Program-made: the position numbers and the translations under genes
Shown: positions 13,932 to 15,292 of the stretch, in pieces
Position numbering within the stretch: position 1 is the stretch's first letter
How the letters are laid out: each line of letters opens with the position of its first letter
Origin: CAZLXG01 sp964563585
GTDB lineage: Bacteria > Bacteroidota > Bacteroidia > Flavobacteriales > Flavobacteriaceae
Direction: 5' to 3'
Assembly: GCA_964563585.1 (NCBI GenBank)
Contig: CAZLXG010000052.1
Location: 1 to 15,292 of the forward strand
Length of the DNA stretch: 15,292 bases
The notes under the pieces: model-generated
The model's input: only the letters and a program-made list of their open reading frames with translations
Databases searched by the model: none
What the model was told of the DNA's origin: nothing

Positions 13932-14290
13932 ACATAGAACAACTTCGCGATTTCTGTATAAACAAAAAAGGCGTTACAGAAGATTTTCCTTTTGATGAAG
14001 AAACACTAGTATTTAAAGTGTTGGGGAAAATATTTTTGCTAACCTCACTAAAAGGTTGGGAAGCAGGAACACAATCTGTAAATTTAAAATGCAATCCAGA
14101 TTATGCACAAGAACTTCGTGCAGAATACGAAACTATAGAACCTGGTTTTCATATGAATAAAAAACATTGGAATACAGTAAGACTTTACAAAGGCGAATTA
14201 CAACCAAAATTTATATGCGAACTTATCAATCATTCATACGATATGGTAGTAAAAAGTATGCCTAAAAAAATACAAGAAACCTTAAAATAA
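13928..14290 (+). CDS. MmcQ/YjbR family protein
   Basis: A 120-aa cytoplasmic protein of the MmcQ/YjbR (CyaY-like fold, double-wing DNA-binding-like) family. Characteristic stretches are the start N-I-E-Q-L-R-D-F-C, E-D-F-P-F-D-E-E-T-L-V-F-K-V (about 18-31), and P-G-F-H-M-N-K-K-H-W-N-T-V (about 71-83). A closing helix follows (I-N-H-S-Y-D-M-V-V-K-S-M-P). Length is standard. Last gene of the operon, overlapping the small membrane protein gene by 4 bases. The biochemical role of the family is not settled, and nothing here refines it. Confidence 0.88.
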   Translation: MNIEQLRDFCINKKGVTEDFPFDEETLVFKVLGKIFLLTSLKGWEAGTQSVNLKCNPDYAQELRAEYETIEPGFHMNKKHWNTVRLYKGELQPKFICELINHSYDMVVKSMPKKIQETLK

Positions 14291-14296
14291 TAAGTG

Positions 14297-14304
14297 TATT
14301 TTTG
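14297..14304 (+). promoter_or_regulatory. -7 element of the PhnA-domain gene (TATTTTTG)
   Basis: Matches TAnnTTTG and sits 20 bases before the ATG at 14325, so transcription would start near 14309 with a leader of about 16 bases. A -33 TTTG is not evident in the AT-rich tail of the MmcQ gene. The gene appears to be an independent unit. Confidence 0.45.
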
Positions 14305-14324
14305 TGTAATACATAAAATAAAAA

Positions 14325-14903
14325 ATGAGTTTAGAACGAGAATTAAATAAAAGAGCAAATAACAAATGCGAACTATGTACAAGCGACGAGCATTTGCAAA
14401 CACACACGTTAGCACCTATAAAAGATGTAAGTTTAAACAAATCTATTATAGCCTGTAAAACCTGTATCGGTCAAATCGAAAATCCAGACACAACCGATGC
14501 AAACCATTGGCGTTGTTTAAACGATAGCATGTGGAGCGAACACCAAGCAGTACAAGTAACCGCGTGGAGAATGCTATCTAGACTTAGAGGCGAAGGCTGG
14601 CCACAAGATTTATTAGATATGATGTATTTGGAAGAAGACGTTTTAGAATTCGCAAAATCTACAGGCGAAGGTGAAGATGAAGCCGATAAAGTTATTCACA
14701 GAGATGTAAACGGTGTGATATTACAAGCTGGAGATTCCGTAGTTTTAATCAAAGATTTAAAAGTAAAAGGCTCTAGTTTGGTCGCTAAACAAGGAACCGC
14801 CGTAAGAAATATTAGGTTAGACCGCGACAACGAAAAATATATCGAAGGCAAAGTAGGTCCAACACAAATAGTCATTATTACGGAATATGTAAAGAAACTG
14901 TAA
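14325..14903 (+). CDS. PhnA-domain protein (YjdM-like) with N-terminal zinc ribbon
   Basis: A 192-aa protein. The N-terminal part has C15-x2-C18 and C44-x2-C47, a zinc-ribbon-like pair, and the C-terminal 65 residues (R-D-V-N-G-V-I-L-Q-A-G-D-S-V-V-L-I-K-D-L-K-V-K-G onward, about 126-192) are the PhnA domain, an SH3-like barrel. E. coli PhnA/YjdM is about 111 aa; this form has a longer middle (about 48-125). PhnA-type proteins are often called phosphonoacetate hydrolase by name transfer, which this fold does not support. The coding sequence is visibly richer in GC (cgc, gcg and ggc codons) than its neighbours. It converges with the AraC-type gene, sharing a hairpin at the stop. Function unknown. 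Confidence 0.85.
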   Translation: MSLERELNKRANNKCELCTSDEHLQTHTLAPIKDVSLNKSIIACKTCIGQIENPDTTDANHWRCLNDSMWSEHQAVQVTAWRMLSRLRGEGWPQDLLDMMYLEEDVLEFAKSTGEGEDEADKVIHRDVNGVILQAGDSVVLIKDLKVKGSSLVAKQGTAVRNIRLDRDNEKYIEGKVGPTQIVIITEYVKKL

Positions 14904-14915
14904 TTTTAGTTTCTT
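14892..14915. terminator. Shared bidirectional terminator hairpin
   Basis: Perfect 8-bp stem AAGAAACT/AGTTTCTT with an 8-base loop, followed by T-rich sequence (14920-14935) on the plus strand. On the minus strand the run after the stem is also T-containing. It overlaps the end of the PhnA gene, whose stop lies in the loop (14901-14903), and the stop of the AraC-type gene (14914-14916), so both convergent genes end within the same structure. Confidence 0.6.
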
Positions 14916-15292
14916 AATCTAGTTTTCTTTTTCTGAAAGCCGAAGGCGAAATGTGTTTTATGGATTTAAACTGTCTGTTAAAGTTCGAAATATTATTAAA
15001 CCCAGATTGATCTGCAATTTCTGCAATTGTATAGGTTTCATTTGTAAGTAAAAGTTTGCTTGCGTTTTCAATACGTAATTCGTTTAAAAATCTAAAATAA
15101 GATTTATTTGTACGTTTCTTAAAGTACTTGCAAAATGCATTTTTTGTCATTGCAGATACTTTTGCTACAGCATCAAGACTAATTTGGTTCTGATAATTTT
15201 GCATAGTAAAATCCATAACATTACGCATACGTTTACCTTCAGTATCAGTATATTTTTTATCATAAATAAAAGACGATAATGGCTGATATTTC
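14914..15292 (-). CDS. AraC-type regulator, C-terminal DNA-binding part (5' end outside window)
   Basis: The minus-strand frame stays open to the right edge (upstream residues read K-Y-Q-P-L-S-S-F-I-Y-D-K-K), so only the C-terminal part is seen. The Met at 15228 is internal. The last 100 residues are the AraC/XylS double helix-turn-helix. The first unit is around I-S-L-D-A-V-A-K-V-S-A-M-T-K-N-A-F. The second is around Y-T-I-A-E-I-A-D-Q-S-G-F-N-N-I-S-N-F-N-R with the hallmark phenylalanines, ending K-H-I-S-P-S-A-F-R-K-R. The missing N-terminus is probably a cupin-like ligand-binding domain, as in relatives; that part is inference. Effector and targets are unknown. Confidence 0.9.
   Translation of the reverse strand, partial: KYQPLSSFIYDKKYTDTEGKRMRNVMDFTMQNYQNQISLDAVAKVSAMTKNAFCKYFKKRTNKSYFRFLNELRIENASKLLLTNETYTIAEIADQSGFNNISNFNRQFKSIKHISPSAFRKRKLD

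Noticed and set aside
14325..14903. Reading the PhnA-domain protein as a phosphonoacetate hydrolase
   Set aside because: The name comes from confusion with an unrelated enzyme; no hydrolase active-site motif is visible.
1..15292. CRISPR array, tRNA, rRNA, insertion sequence, phage or conjugation genes
   Set aside because: I looked on both strands and saw no regularly spaced repeats, cloverleaf-like sequence, transposase or integrase motifs.

Overview
The window looks like chromosomal DNA from a member of the Flavobacteriia (phylum Bacteroidota). It is strongly AT-rich. Several promoters match the Bacteroidota -7 consensus TAnnTTTG, and the gene families are typical of marine flavobacteria: a TPR/LuxR-type two-component pair, BlaI with an M56 peptidase carrying a TonB-like C-terminus, a BaxI_1 protein, DUF3667, and a HemW/RuvC cluster. 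I see no rRNA, tRNA, CRISPR array, transposase or phage gene, so this is mostly ordinary core chromosome with some unusual regulatory and repeat structures.

Layout, left to right. (1) At 1-1469 lie the 3' end of a sensor histidine kinase, open at the left edge, and its overlapping LuxR-type response regulator. (2) At 1470-1745 is an intergenic stretch with two inverted repeats, a consensus-like promoter and a rho-independent terminator. Together they look like a small non-coding RNA gene under an operator. (3) At 1746-2243, minus strand, is a DUF456 membrane protein. (4) At 2244-2373 is a divergent control region with three copies of the palindrome AACTAA-N4-TTAGTT. It drives a plus-strand operon at 2374-6002: BlaI-type repressor, M56/BlaR1-like peptidase with a TonB-C-like tail, a secreted TPR protein and a lipoprotein resembling that tail. 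(5) At 6010-9759 a minus-strand run reads, in order of transcription, flippase-like membrane protein, family 2 glycosyltransferase, outer-membrane barrel-like protein and BaxI_1/YccA membrane protein. (6) At 9792-14290 is a tightly packed plus-strand operon: porin-like barrel, ruvC, DUF3667, hemW, cyclase-family hydrolase, a small membrane protein and an MmcQ/YjbR protein. Most junctions overlap. (7) At 14297-15292 are a PhnA-domain protein and a convergent AraC-type regulator that runs off the right edge; both share one terminator hairpin.

How the parts may work together. The BlaI operon has the form of a self-repressing proteolytic switch: the repressor sits on three operators, the membrane peptidase removes it, and the attached TPR and TonB-like proteins may be the envelope-side sensing or output parts. 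No beta-lactamase or penicillin-sensor domain is present, so the signal is probably not a beta-lactam. The two-component pair next to the putative small RNA gene suggests that the regulator may control that RNA. The ruvC-hemW operon is housekeeping, but hemW carries what looks like a dispersed palindromic repeat inserted in frame near its 3' end.

The most interesting items are the repeat inside hemW, the candidate regulated small RNA at about 1567-1730, the triple operator, and the free-standing lipoprotein related to the peptidase tail. All family names come from reading motifs, not from database searches.
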